Of a stretch of DNA of 24,390 nt, positions 1-8,915 are shown in pieces; the stretch's first letter is position 1; the number at the start of each line of letters is the position of its first letter. The stretch comes from DAOTTI01 sp034437795. Its GTDB lineage: Bacteria; Chloroflexota; UBA11872; UBA12225. The position numbers and the translations under genes were made by a program. Where the stretch lies: contig DAOTTI010000082.1 of NCBI GenBank assembly GCA_034437795.1, positions 1-24,390 on the forward strand, given 5' to 3'. Below the pieces are notes generated by a model, which saw only the letters and a program-made list of their open reading frames with translations, was not told where the DNA came from and did not search any database.

Positions 1-59
1 GGCCAGGGGGTGAGGTCCTCCCTCTCCCGCACGCGGGAGAGGGGGCCAGGGGGTGAGGG
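1..59. repeat. REP-like hairpin element (CCCTCTCCC / GGGAGAGGG family)
   Basis: An inverted repeat with arms at 20-30 and 33-43 is followed by a G-rich tail ending in GGGGGTGAGGG (to 59). The same tail occurs at 1-15, so at least two copies of the unit stood in tandem and the left one is cut by the window edge. Related hairpins recur at 4823-4912 and 22878-22990, with a reduced one at 18065-18080. This hairpin-plus-tail layout resembles dispersed palindromic elements of high-GC bacteria. The remaining gap to 150 shows no other clear signal apart from a purine-rich stretch before the first gene. Confidence 0.6.
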
Positions 60-150
60 CCGTCCCCGCGTCGCCGCGTCCCTCCCATCCCTATTGCGGG
101 GCCGGCTTGCACCCAGCAAGTACTCTTTGAAAGACGAAGAAAGACCGGCC

Positions 151-1392
151 ATGACCACCACCCCCTCCATCGAGTCCTACAACCTGGCTGCCCTCTACGA
201 TCTCGAAGACGCCCAGGCCGAGGCGCCGCCTCCGCCGCCGGCGGGTGACGGCCTGGGCGAGATGCGCCACGTCTTTTCCGAGATCAAGAAGGTCATCGTC
301 GGCCAGGACCACCTCATCGAGCGCCTGCTCATCGCCCTGCTGGCGCGGGGCCACATCCTGCTGGAGGGCGTGCCGGGCCTGGCCAAGACCCTGGCGATCA
401 AGACCGTCGCCCAGGTGGTGGGCGGGACCTTCCGCCGCATCCAGTTTACCCCCGACCTGGTCCCCGCCGACCTGGTCGGCACCCGCATCTACAACCAGCG
501 TACGGGGGAGTTCACCGTCGAGCTGGGGCCCGTCTTCGCCAACCTGCTCCTGGCCGACGAGATCAACCGCGCGCCGGCCAAGGTGCAGTCCGCTCTGCTG
601 GAGGTGATGCAGGAGCGCCAGGTCACTATCGGCGGCCAGACCTTCCCCGTGCCGGACCCGTTCCTGGTGCTGGCCACGCAGAACCCCATTGAGCACGAAG
701 GGACCTACCAGCTCCCTGAGGCCCAGGTCGACCGGTTCATGCTCAAGACGGTGATCGGCTACCCCAGCCTGCGGGACGAGTTCGAGATCGTGGATCGCGC
801 CACCCTGCCTCCGCCCCAGCTACGCACCCTGCTCACGCCGCAGCGTCTGCTGGCCCTGCAGCGCGAGGTGGACGGCGTCTCCGTCGATCCCCGCATCCGG
901 CAGTACGCCGTGTATCTGGTCACCGCCACCCGCCAGCCGGACCTTTTCGAGCTCGGCCACCTCAAGCGCTACATCAGCTTCGGCGCCAGCCCGCGGGCGT
1001 CGATCAACCTCATTCTTGGGGCGCGCGCCCTGGCTGTGCTCCAGGGCCGGCGCCACGTGCTGGCCCAGGACGTCTGGTCGCTGGCGCCGGACGTTCTCCG
1101 CCATCGCCTCGTCCTCTCCTACGAGGCCCTGGCGGAGAACGTCACCCCAGAGGACCTGATCGACCAGGTGCTGCGCAAGATCCCGGTGCCGCAGATCGGA
1201 TTGGCGGGCGAGACCAGGTCGCCCTATCACCAGGAGCGCATCCTGCCGGCCAACACGCGCCAGTTTGAGACGCCAAAGCGCCGCCTGGGCTGGCTGGGCA
1301 GGCTCAAGGGCCAGGGTTCGAAGGGCAAGGATCACCGTGCGCCGTCCAGGGAACCGCAAGGCGTCCGCGCAGCTAGCCAGGATGGGCGGTGA
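151..1392 (+). CDS. moxR: MoxR-family AAA+ ATPase
   Basis: 413-residue cytoplasmic AAA+ ATPase of the MoxR family, proposed to act as a chaperone that loads or activates partner VWA-domain proteins. Visible motifs are Walker A GVPGLAKT (73-80), Walker B LLLADEINR (132-140), sensor-1 ATQNP (175-179) and the EAQVDRF arginine-finger region (190-196). The reading frame stays open upstream to position 10, but that part translates the hairpin repeat. I therefore start at ATG 151, which follows a purine-rich GAAGAAAG. The N-terminal 30 residues are acidic and proline-rich and probably disordered. It is the first gene of a run with DUF58 and two VWA genes, the classic MoxR/Bat arrangement. The family assignment is firm; the client and process in this organism are unknown. 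Confidence 0.93.
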   Translation: MTTTPSIESYNLAALYDLEDAQAEAPPPPPAGDGLGEMRHVFSEIKKVIVGQDHLIERLLIALLARGHILLEGVPGLAKTLAIKTVAQVVGGTFRRIQFTPDLVPADLVGTRIYNQRTGEFTVELGPVFANLLLADEINRAPAKVQSALLEVMQERQVTIGGQTFPVPDPFLVLATQNPIEHEGTYQLPEAQVDRFMLKTVIGYPSLRDEFEIVDRATLPPPQLRTLLTPQRLLALQREVDGVSVDPRIRQYAVYLVTATRQPDLFELGHLKRYISFGASPRASINLILGARALAVLQGRRHVLAQDVWSLAPDVLRHRLVLSYEALAENVTPEDLIDQVLRKIPVPQIGLAGETRSPYHQERILPANTRQFETPKRRLGWLGRLKGQGSKGKDHRAPSREPQGVRAASQDGR

Positions 1393-1449
1393 ACCGAATA
1401 GCGGGTCCGGCGCTTCGGGCACGCGGATAGAAAGCATGGCCTGTCTCTG

Positions 1450-2691
1450 ATGCCATTCGTCCCATCGCTGCGGTTCATTCGCCGGTTGCGCCCTGGGCGC
1501 CGGCCGGCGCCGGAGGCCGGCCCGGCCAGCCCGCCGGGCGAGGCGGAGCGCCTGCTGCGCCGGCTGGACTTCACCGTCGTGCGCCGGCTCGATGGCCTGC
1601 GTCAGGGGGACCACCGAAACGCCGCCTACGGCGCGGGGCTGGATCTCGCTGAGCTGCGGGAATACCAGGCCGGCGACGACGTGCGCGCCCTCGACTGGAA
1701 CGTCACGGCGCGCATGGGCACCCCCTTCGTGCGCCGCTATCACGAGGACCGCGACATCACCGCCTGGCTGGTGCTCGACCTGACCCGCTCTAGCTGGTTC
1801 GGCTCGGGGCTCCAGAGCAAGCAGGAGCTGCTCGTCGACGTGGCCGGCACGCTGGCCCGCCTGCTCACCAGCCGTGGCGATCGGGTAGGGGCCTTGCTCT
1901 ACACCGGATCAACGGCGGCGCGGCGCCGCGTCCTGGACCAATCGCGCAGCCGCTACGAGGGATATGGCGGCCGCGGCCGGTCGGAGAGCTGGTGGTGGGA
2001 GCGCCAGCGCGATGGCGACACCGGCGGCGGCGCCGGCCCGGCGGAGGTGGTCCATTCCGGCTGGGGCCGGCAGCACGTGCTGCACCTGCTGCAGCGTGTC
2101 GTCATCGCCTGCGATCGGACGCCGGCGCCCGACCCGCGCTTCCCCGAGCGGGAACGCCGGCAGACGGACCTGGCCTCGCTGCTGGCGCAGGCCTTCCGTA
2201 CCGCCACCCAGCGGAGCCTCATCTTCATCGTGTCCGACTTTCTCGACGCGTTCGAGCCGAGCGCCGCGCTGGCTGGCGCAGGTGATGGCGATTGGCGGGG
2301 CGCCGGCCAAGCTGGCCCTCCGCGCGCGGGCCTCGAGACGGCCGGCTGGGCGCAGGCCCTGGGGCCGTTGGCCCGCCGGCACGAGGTCGTCGGGGTGTGG
2401 ATCCAGGATCCGCGCGAGCAGGCGCTGCCGGACGTCGGGGTGGTCACGTTCGAAGACGCGGAGAGCGGCGAGCAGATCGTGGTGGACACCAGCCAGCCGT
2501 CACTGCGCGCGGCCTACGCGGCCCTGGCGGCAGGGAGGGTGCGGCAGATGGAGCGCCTGTTCGCGCGCCACGGGGCCGCCCTATGGCGCCTCTCAACCGA
2601 TGAACCGTTCGTGCCGGCCCTGGTGCGTTTCCTGGAGGAGCGCCGGCGCACGGCGCTCGGCGCGCAGCGTCTGCTGGGACATCTGGCCTGA
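1450..2691 (+). CDS. DUF58 domain-containing protein
   Basis: 413-residue protein of the DUF58 family, which is almost always encoded beside MoxR. The family signature YQAGDDVRALDWNVTAR lies at about residues 72-88, followed by RRYHEDRDITAWLVLDLT, which begins a VWA-like fold with Asp110. The C-terminal half contains a second VWA-like strand pattern (RSLIFIVSDFLD). No membrane segment is apparent, unlike the two following proteins. A low-complexity Gly/Trp/Arg-rich insert sits at about residues 168-200. The stop codon overlaps the next ATG by one base (TGATG), so translation is likely coupled to the VWA gene. There is no obvious Shine-Dalgarno before the ATG at 1450. The molecular role of DUF58 is not established. 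Confidence 0.88.
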   Translation: MPFVPSLRFIRRLRPGRRPAPEAGPASPPGEAERLLRRLDFTVVRRLDGLRQGDHRNAAYGAGLDLAELREYQAGDDVRALDWNVTARMGTPFVRRYHEDRDITAWLVLDLTRSSWFGSGLQSKQELLVDVAGTLARLLTSRGDRVGALLYTGSTAARRRVLDQSRSRYEGYGGRGRSESWWWERQRDGDTGGGAGPAEVVHSGWGRQHVLHLLQRVVIACDRTPAPDPRFPERERRQTDLASLLAQAFRTATQRSLIFIVSDFLDAFEPSAALAGAGDGDWRGAGQAGPPRAGLETAGWAQALGPLARRHEVVGVWIQDPREQALPDVGVVTFEDAESGEQIVVDTSQPSLRAAYAALAAGRVRQMERLFARHGAALWRLSTDEPFVPALVRFLEERRRTALGAQRLLGHLA

Positions 2692-3659
2692 TGGAGTTCG
2701 TCGTCCCATCGCTGCTGTGGTGGCTGGCCCTGCCCGCGGCCCTGCTGGGCGCCTACGGCTGGGCCCAGAGCCGGCGCGCCAGCGACGCGGTGCGCTTCAG
2801 CAGCATTGCCCTGCTGCGGGCGGCGATGGCCGGTCGGCCGTCCACCGCCGGCCGCCGCCACGTGCCGCCGGTGCTCGTCTTGCTGGCCGTAGCCCTGGGG
2901 GCCGTCGCCCTGGCCCGGCCGGCCCTGCGCATTCCCATTCCCAAGGAGCGGGTGACCATCATCCTGGTGCTGGACGTCTCCGGCAGCATGTCGGCGAGCG
3001 ACATGTTCCCCAACCGGCTGGCCGCGGCCAAGCGGGCCGCCAGAAGCTTCGTCGATCGCCTGCCGCCCAACTTCCGGCTGGGGGTCGTCTCATTCTCGTC
3101 GCAGGCGTCGCTGGTGCAGCCGGTAACGGAGGACCACGGCGCGGTGCGCGCGGCCATCGACGGCCTGCAGACCGGCGGGGGCACCGCCATCGGCGAAGCC
3201 ATCGAGGTCGCCCTGGCGGCGCTGCCCCCGGAGATGCCGCCGGGGCAGGAGCCGGCGCCGGGACAGCCCCCGCCCCCGCCACCCGGCGTGATCCTGCTGC
3301 TGACCGACGGCGAAAACACAGAAGGCGTGCCCCCGCTGGAGGCGACCCAGAAGGCCCGCGCGGCGGGCGTGCCCATCTTCACCGTCGGCATGGGCAGCCG
3401 CGGCGGGGGCTTCGGCCTCGGCCGGCGGGGCGGCGGGATCGACGAGGCGCTGCTCCAGGAGATCGCGGCCCAGACCGGCGGCCAGTACTACTACGCCCCC
3501 AACGGCGGTGAGCTGCGGCGCGTCTACGGCGATCTCGGCCTGGCCCTGGGGTGGGATTGGGAACGCCAGGAGATTGGACACTACGTGGCGGCGGCGGCCC
3601 TGGTGGCCGGCGCCTGCGGGCTGGGACTGGCCGCGCTCTGGCTCCACCGCTCGCCGTAG
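2691..3659 (+). CDS. Membrane-anchored VWA protein (BatA/BatB-like), intact MIDAS
   Basis: 322 residues with the BatA/BatB layout: hydrophobic segments near residues 5-25 and 58-78, a VWA domain from about 88 to 280, and a C-terminal transmembrane helix near 298-317. The metal-ion-dependent adhesion site is complete: D95-x-S97-x-S99 (DVSGS), Thr165 (GGGTAIG) and Asp206 (LLTDG). A proline-rich linker (about 178-199) interrupts the VWA fold. It is probably exposed outside the membrane between helices, as in other Bat proteins. It is coupled to the DUF58 gene by a one-base overlap and followed by a heptamer repeat before its paralogue. MoxR is the likely partner, by operon logic; the bound ligand is unknown. 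Confidence 0.9.
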   Translation: MEFVVPSLLWWLALPAALLGAYGWAQSRRASDAVRFSSIALLRAAMAGRPSTAGRRHVPPVLVLLAVALGAVALARPALRIPIPKERVTIILVLDVSGSMSASDMFPNRLAAAKRAARSFVDRLPPNFRLGVVSFSSQASLVQPVTEDHGAVRAAIDGLQTGGGTAIGEAIEVALAALPPEMPPGQEPAPGQPPPPPPGVILLLTDGENTEGVPPLEATQKARAAGVPIFTVGMGSRGGGFGLGRRGGGIDEALLQEIAAQTGGQYYYAPNGGELRRVYGDLGLALGWDWERQEIGHYVAAAALVAGACGLGLAALWLHRSP

Positions 3660-3663
3660 GCAC

Positions 3664-3747
3664 AGTTCAAAGTTCAAGGTTCAAAGTTCAAGGTTCAAAG
3701 CTCAAGGTTCAAAGCTCAAGGTTCAAAGCTCAAGGTTCAAGGTTGAG
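3664..3747. repeat. Heptanucleotide tandem array, 12 units (GGTTCAA/AGTTCAA/AGCTCAA)
   Basis: Twelve consecutive 7-base units fill almost the whole 96-bp gap between the two VWA genes. Eleven are variants of (A/G)G(T/C)TCAA and the last is GGTTGAG. They alternate in a patterned way (GGTTCAA, AGCTCAA, GGTTCAA, AGCTCAA). The array starts five bases after the upstream stop codon and runs into the ribosome-binding region of the next gene. Seven is not a multiple of three, so it reads through in every frame as a 7-residue repeat; I consider it non-coding. Short arrays of the same word in the opposite orientation occur at 5842-5862 and 18816-18836. Confidence 0.95.
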
Positions 3748-3755
3748 GGAGAGAG

Positions 3756-4775
3756 GTGAGTGAGGTGGCGCTGGCGTGGCTACGCCAGCAAGGAGTGGAG
3801 TTTCGGGCCCCGGGGCTGCTGTGGGGGCTGCTGCTGGTGCCGGCCCTGATGCTGGCATACGCCGGCGCCGCGCGGGCGCGTCGCCGAGTAGCGGGGGCGT
3901 TTGAGGTCAAGGGGCGTCCACGGCGCCGGCCGGCGCTGGTACGGCGCGCCCTGGCCCAGGCGCTGCTCCTGCTCGGCCTCACCGCGCTCACCGTCGGCTT
4001 CGCCCGCCCCGTGCTCCCCCTGGAGACGCCAGACGACCACGCCACGGTCGTCCTGGTCCTTGACGCCTCGCTCTCGATGCGCGCCACCGACGTCCGGCCA
4101 ACGCGCTTTGAGGCCGCCAGGGCAGCGGCGCGCGCCGCCCTGGCCGCCATGCCCGACCGCCTCCAGGTGGCCGTGGTCGGCTACGCCCGCACCGCCTACA
4201 TCCTGGAGGCGCCCACCCATGACCACGGCGCGGCCCTGGTGGCGATCAGCCAGGTGCGCACGTCGGAGGGGGCCGCTCCGGGCGATGCCATTGCCGTGGC
4301 CCTGGCCACCATTCCTTCGCTGGACGCCGTGTTCCGCGCAGCGGGAAACACGCCGGCCGCCGGGGCCGGCGGGGCGCCGCCCGGCAGGGACGGCCCGGCG
4401 CCCAAGGTGCCATCGGCCATCGTGCTCATCGGCAGCGGCGAGCTCACCGCCGGCCGGTCCCTGGGAGAGGCGGCGGCCGCGGCGCGCGAGGCCGGCGTGC
4501 CGGTGCACACGGTCCCCATCGGCCCACGCCCCGGCGAGGAGCAGAAGGCGCCCTACGAGCCCGGCCTGCTGCGCCAGCTGGCCCAGGTCACCGGCGGCAA
4601 GGCCCTGGCGGCCCCGCGCGCCAGCGATTGGCGAGAGGTGTATCGCGCCATTGGCAGCGCCGTGACTGTCGAGCGCAAGCCCCAGGAGGTCGGCCACTTC
4701 GTCGGCGCCAGCGCGCTGGTGGTCACCGCCCTCTCGATGGCCGTCTCCCTCTGGGCAACCCGCCGGCTGGTATGA
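3756..4775 (+). CDS. Membrane-anchored VWA protein with incomplete MIDAS
   Basis: 339-residue paralogue of the preceding VWA protein, with hydrophobic segments near 20-37 and 64-82, a VWA-like domain from about 97 to 300 and a C-terminal helix near 312-333. GTG 3756 is chosen as start because GAGGGAGAG lies directly before it and the protein then begins in step with its paralogue. The first metal motif is present (D103-A-S105-L-S107). The position aligned to MIDAS Thr165 of the paralogue is Ala173, and the LLTDG aspartate is replaced by Ser227 (LIGSG). This predicts weak or absent metal binding. It may be a structural or regulatory partner of the active VWA protein; this is inference from the substitutions. 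Confidence 0.88.
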   Translation: MSEVALAWLRQQGVEFRAPGLLWGLLLVPALMLAYAGAARARRRVAGAFEVKGRPRRRPALVRRALAQALLLLGLTALTVGFARPVLPLETPDDHATVVLVLDASLSMRATDVRPTRFEAARAAARAALAAMPDRLQVAVVGYARTAYILEAPTHDHGAALVAISQVRTSEGAAPGDAIAVALATIPSLDAVFRAAGNTPAAGAGGAPPGRDGPAPKVPSAIVLIGSGELTAGRSLGEAAAAAREAGVPVHTVPIGPRPGEEQKAPYEPGLLRQLAQVTGGKALAAPRASDWREVYRAIGSAVTVERKPQEVGHFVGASALVVTALSMAVSLWATRRLV

Positions 4776-4822
4776 GCCAGACCGAAAGGCCATCGCCCCG
4801 TTCCCCCATCGGCAGGAACCCG

Positions 4823-4912
4823 CCCCTTCTCCATGGGAGAGCGAAGAGGCCCTCTCCCTGTGGAAGAGCGATGGGTCCCCTCTCCCATTGGGAGAGGGCT
4901 AGAGTAAGGGCT
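4823..4912. repeat. Cluster of three CCCTCTCCC/GGGAGAGGG hairpins
   Basis: Three successive versions of the hairpin element are seen. Two are imperfect (near 4825-4842 and 4851-4868) and one is perfect, with 9-bp arms at 4878-4886 and 4890-4898 and a 3-base loop. The last is followed by an AGAGTAAGGG tail like that of the other copies. They lie downstream of the VWA operon and could end or protect its transcript, but there is no U-tract, so I call it a repeat and not a terminator. Confidence 0.7.
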
Positions 4913-4917
4913 CCTTC

Positions 4918-4952
4918 CTCGCCACTCGCCACTCGCCACTCGCTACTCGCTA
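4918..4952. repeat. Heptanucleotide tandem array, 5 units (CTCGCCA x3, CTCGCTA x2)
   Basis: Five exact-length 7-base units, three CTCGCCA then two CTCGCTA, followed by a decayed unit CTCCGCC. The word is unrelated to the GGTTCAA array at 3664-3747, but the unit length is the same. The array sits between the hairpin cluster and the start region of the SDR gene. Confidence 0.9.
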
Positions 4953-4988
4953 CTCCGCCCTATCTGGGCCACCTGGCACCCGGCAGGC

Positions 4989-4994
4989 TACAAT
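4989..4994 (+). promoter_or_regulatory. Candidate -10 box TACAAT for a near-leaderless transcript
   Basis: TACAAT ends nine bases before the ATG of the SDR gene and no Shine-Dalgarno lies between them. If it is a -10 element, transcription would begin about at the start codon. No convincing -35 hexamer is found 16-18 bases upstream, so this is a candidate only. Similar boxes lie close to the starts at 10955 and 11716. Confidence 0.4.
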
Positions 4995-5003
4995 GGCCGG
5001 CTG

Positions 5004-5819
5004 ATGGCAGGCAGCAACGGCCCCAACCGAGCCGCCCTCATCACCGGCGCCTCGCGCGGGATCGGGCGCGGCATCGCCCTGGAGCTGGCCCGCCTGGGCG
5101 GTTATGACCTGGCCATCAACTACGCCTCGAACGAGGACGCCGCCCGCCAGACGGCGGCGGATTGCGTCCAGGCTGCCCGCCAGGCAGGCCACAGCGTCCG
5201 CGCCGAGATCGTACGTGCGGACATCGCCTCGGCTGCCGGCCGGCAGATGCTGATCGACTTCATGCGCGAACGGTTCGGCCGGCTGGATCTGCTGGTCAAC
5301 AATGCGGGGGTGGCGCCGTCCGTTCGGGCGGACATCCTGGAAGCGGGCGAGGAGAGCTTCGACCGGCTGATCAGCGTCAACCTGAAGGGCCCCTACTTTC
5401 TGACCCAGCTGGCCGCGCGGTACATGATCGAGCAGCTTGGTGGCGTGCCGGCCGAGCCGGGCACGCGCAGCATCGTCACCATCACCAGCATCTCGGCCTA
5501 CACCGCCAGCGTCAACCGCGGCGACTACTGCATCGCCAAGGCCGGCCTGGCCATGCACACCAAGCTGTGGGCGGCGCGCCTGGCGGAGTACGGCATCGGC
5601 GTCTTCGAGATCCAGCCGGGGATCATCGCCACGGATATGACTGCGCCGGTCAAAGACCGCTACGACCGGCTCTTCGAGGCGGGGCTGACCCCCTTCCCGC
5701 GCTGGGGCACCCCCGAAGACGTCGGCAAGGCGGTGGCGGCCGTGGCGGCCGGCTACTTTCCATACAGCACCGGCCTGGTGATCGACGTGGATGGCGGCTT
5801 CCGGCTGCGCCGCCTGTGA
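5004..5819 (+). CDS. SDR-family oxidoreductase (3-ketoacyl-ACP reductase-like)
   Basis: 271-residue short-chain dehydrogenase/reductase with a Rossmann fold. The cofactor motif TGASRGIG lies at residues 14-21, NNAG at 99-102 and Asn126 in SVNLKGP. The catalytic Ser is in TSIS (161-164), with Tyr175 and Lys179 in YCIAK. The C-terminal DVDGGF is the usual end motif of classical SDRs. The family reduces carbonyls or oxidises alcohols using NAD(P)H; the substrate cannot be read from sequence. The next gene encodes a GH88 enzyme, so a keto-sugar or uronate-derived substrate is possible, but FabG-like annotations are equally defensible. The start is the first ATG, nine bases after a TACAAT box and without a Shine-Dalgarno. 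Confidence 0.9.
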   Translation: MAGSNGPNRAALITGASRGIGRGIALELARLGGYDLAINYASNEDAARQTAADCVQAARQAGHSVRAEIVRADIASAAGRQMLIDFMRERFGRLDLLVNNAGVAPSVRADILEAGEESFDRLISVNLKGPYFLTQLAARYMIEQLGGVPAEPGTRSIVTITSISAYTASVNRGDYCIAKAGLAMHTKLWAARLAEYGIGVFEIQPGIIATDMTAPVKDRYDRLFEAGLTPFPRWGTPEDVGKAVAAVAAGYFPYSTGLVIDVDGGFRLRRL

Positions 5820-5841
5820 CGTCCCTGCCCCGCCCTCGAGC

Positions 5842-5862
5842 CTTGACCTTTGAACGTTGAAC
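5842..5862. repeat. Short heptamer array, 3 units (CTTGACC, TTTGAAC, GTTGAAC)
   Basis: Three in-phase 7-base units related to the reverse complement of the GGTTCAA word at 3664-3747. It begins 22 bases after the stop codon of the SDR gene. The units have diverged, and only period and partial identity support the relation. Confidence 0.55.
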
Positions 5863-5900
5863 TTCGCACGCCGGTCGGGCTCAGCTGCTGGAACTGTCAC

Positions 5901-5907
5901 GGAGAGG
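5901..5907 (+). promoter_or_regulatory. Ribosome binding site GGAGAGG deciding the GH88 start
   Basis: GGAGAGG ends six bases before GTG 5914. It favours this start over the in-frame ATG at 5857, whose first codons run through heptamer repeat sequence, and over the later ATG at 5950. Confidence 0.65.
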
Positions 5908-5913
5908 CTCAAC

Positions 5914-7344
5914 GTGAGGGTAAACACGAACCTGACGGCCACAAGCCTGATGCCAAAGGTCCGGCGCCTGTGGGACCTTTCGGCCACGAAGATCCGCGCC
6001 ATTGAGGCCACCTGGGATCCGGCGCGGGGCACGCCCGTCTTCACCGTCCAGGGGCGCTACACCACGCGGGGCTGGACGGAATGGACGCAGGGCTTCCAGT
6101 TCGGCTCGGCCCTGCTGCAGTTTGACGCCACCGGCGACGAGGAGTTCCTGGAAATCGGCCGGCGGAAGACGGTGCAGGTGATGGCCACCCACGTCAGCCA
6201 CGTGGGGGTGCACGACCACGGCTTCAATAACGTCTCCACCTACGGCAACCTCTGGCGCCTGATGCGCGAAGGGCGTATTCCGGACGACCCCTGGCAGCGC
6301 CACTTCTGCGAGCTGGCCCTGAAGGTCTCCGGCGCGGTCCAGGCGGCCCGCTGGATGGACGCCCGCCTTGGCCCGGATCAGCCACGCGGCAGCGCCGGCT
6401 ACATCTACTCCTTCAATGGCCCCCATTCCCTGTTCATCGACACCATGCGCTCGCTCCGCTCCCTGGCCATCGCCCATCAGCTTGGCCACGTGCTGATGGG
6501 CGAGCGGGACCAGCCCATCTCCCTGCTGGGGCGCCTGATCCAGCACGCCGCGACGACCGCCCGGTTCAACGTCTATTACGGCGACGGCCGCGACGCCTAC
6601 GACGTGCGCGGGCGGGTGGCGCACGAGAGCATCTTCAACGTGAACGACGGCAACTACCGCTGCCCGAATAGCCAGCAGGGCTTTTCACCGTTCACCACCT
6701 GGACGCGCGGCCACGCCTGGGCCCTGTGCGGCTACGCCGAGCAGCTGGAGTTCCTGGCGGCGGTACCCGACGCCGAGCTGGAGCCCTACGGCGGGCGGGC
6801 CGAGGTCGAGGGCCTGATGCGTCGAGCCGCGCTGGCGACTGCCGACTTCTATCTCGAGCAGACGCCCCTCGATGGCGTCCCCTACTGGGATACCGGCGCG
6901 CCGGGGCTGGCCCAGATGGGCGACTACCGCCAGCGCCCCGCGGAGCCGTTCAACGACTACGAGCCGGTCGACAGCTCGGCGGCCGCCATCGCGGCCCAGG
7001 GCCTCTACCGTCTGGGCCGGTACCTCGCCCAGGACGCGCAGCCCGACGGCGCAGCCGCCGGCAGGCGCTATCACGCCGCGTCGCTGACCATCGCCGACAC
7101 GCTCTTCGCCGAGCCTTACCTCTCGGTGCAGGACGCCCACCAGGGCCTGCTCCTGCACAGCGTCTACCATCGGCCCAACGGCTGGGATTACGTCCCGCCG
7201 GGGGCCAGGGTGCCCTGCGGGGAGTCGTCGATGTGGGGCGATTACCACGCCCGCGAGCTGGCCCTGCTGATCCAGCGGGAGGCGGATGGAGGGCCCTATC
7301 CCACGTTCTTCGATCCGCACGGCGCGGGCCATCGCGGGCCATAG
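5914..7344 (+). CDS. Glycoside hydrolase family 88 (unsaturated glucuronyl hydrolase)
   Basis: 476-residue (alpha/alpha)6-barrel enzyme of the GH88 type. In this family the enzyme removes the 4,5-unsaturated uronic acid left at the non-reducing end by polysaccharide lyases, through hydration of the double bond. Matching landmarks are Asp101 in VHDHGF, Asp176 in FIDTMRS (the two aspartates important in characterised family members), then TRGHAWALCGYA, DYEPVDSSAAAIAAQGL and the closing CGESSMWGDYHARELALL. No signal peptide is visible, so it is probably cytoplasmic and acts on imported oligosaccharides. The length is slightly above the usual 370-400 residues. No polysaccharide lyase is encoded in the window, so the source of the unsaturated sugars is unclear. 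The family call is strong; the substrate is inference. Confidence 0.92.
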   Translation: MRVNTNLTATSLMPKVRRLWDLSATKIRAIEATWDPARGTPVFTVQGRYTTRGWTEWTQGFQFGSALLQFDATGDEEFLEIGRRKTVQVMATHVSHVGVHDHGFNNVSTYGNLWRLMREGRIPDDPWQRHFCELALKVSGAVQAARWMDARLGPDQPRGSAGYIYSFNGPHSLFIDTMRSLRSLAIAHQLGHVLMGERDQPISLLGRLIQHAATTARFNVYYGDGRDAYDVRGRVAHESIFNVNDGNYRCPNSQQGFSPFTTWTRGHAWALCGYAEQLEFLAAVPDAELEPYGGRAEVEGLMRRAALATADFYLEQTPLDGVPYWDTGAPGLAQMGDYRQRPAEPFNDYEPVDSSAAAIAAQGLYRLGRYLAQDAQPDGAAAGRRYHAASLTIADTLFAEPYLSVQDAHQGLLLHSVYHRPNGWDYVPPGARVPCGESSMWGDYHARELALLIQREADGGPYPTFFDPHGAGHRGP

Positions 7345-7411
7345 GGCCCCATAGTGGATACTTCTTTGGAGAGCTGCTCTTTCCGTGGATGGAGACGTCG
7401 CTTCTGTTGAG

Positions 7412-8911
<1,500 letters not shown>

Positions 8912-8915
8912 TCGC

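Noticed and set aside
1964..3511. Frame of 515 codons overlapping the DUF58 and first VWA genes
   Set aside because: It spans two well-supported genes in another frame, and its Arg/Pro/Ala-rich sequence has no recognisable domain.
3508..3759. Possible peptide with SKFKVQ-type repeats
   Set aside because: It is translation of the 7-base array, which reads as a repeat in any frame and has no start or fold support.
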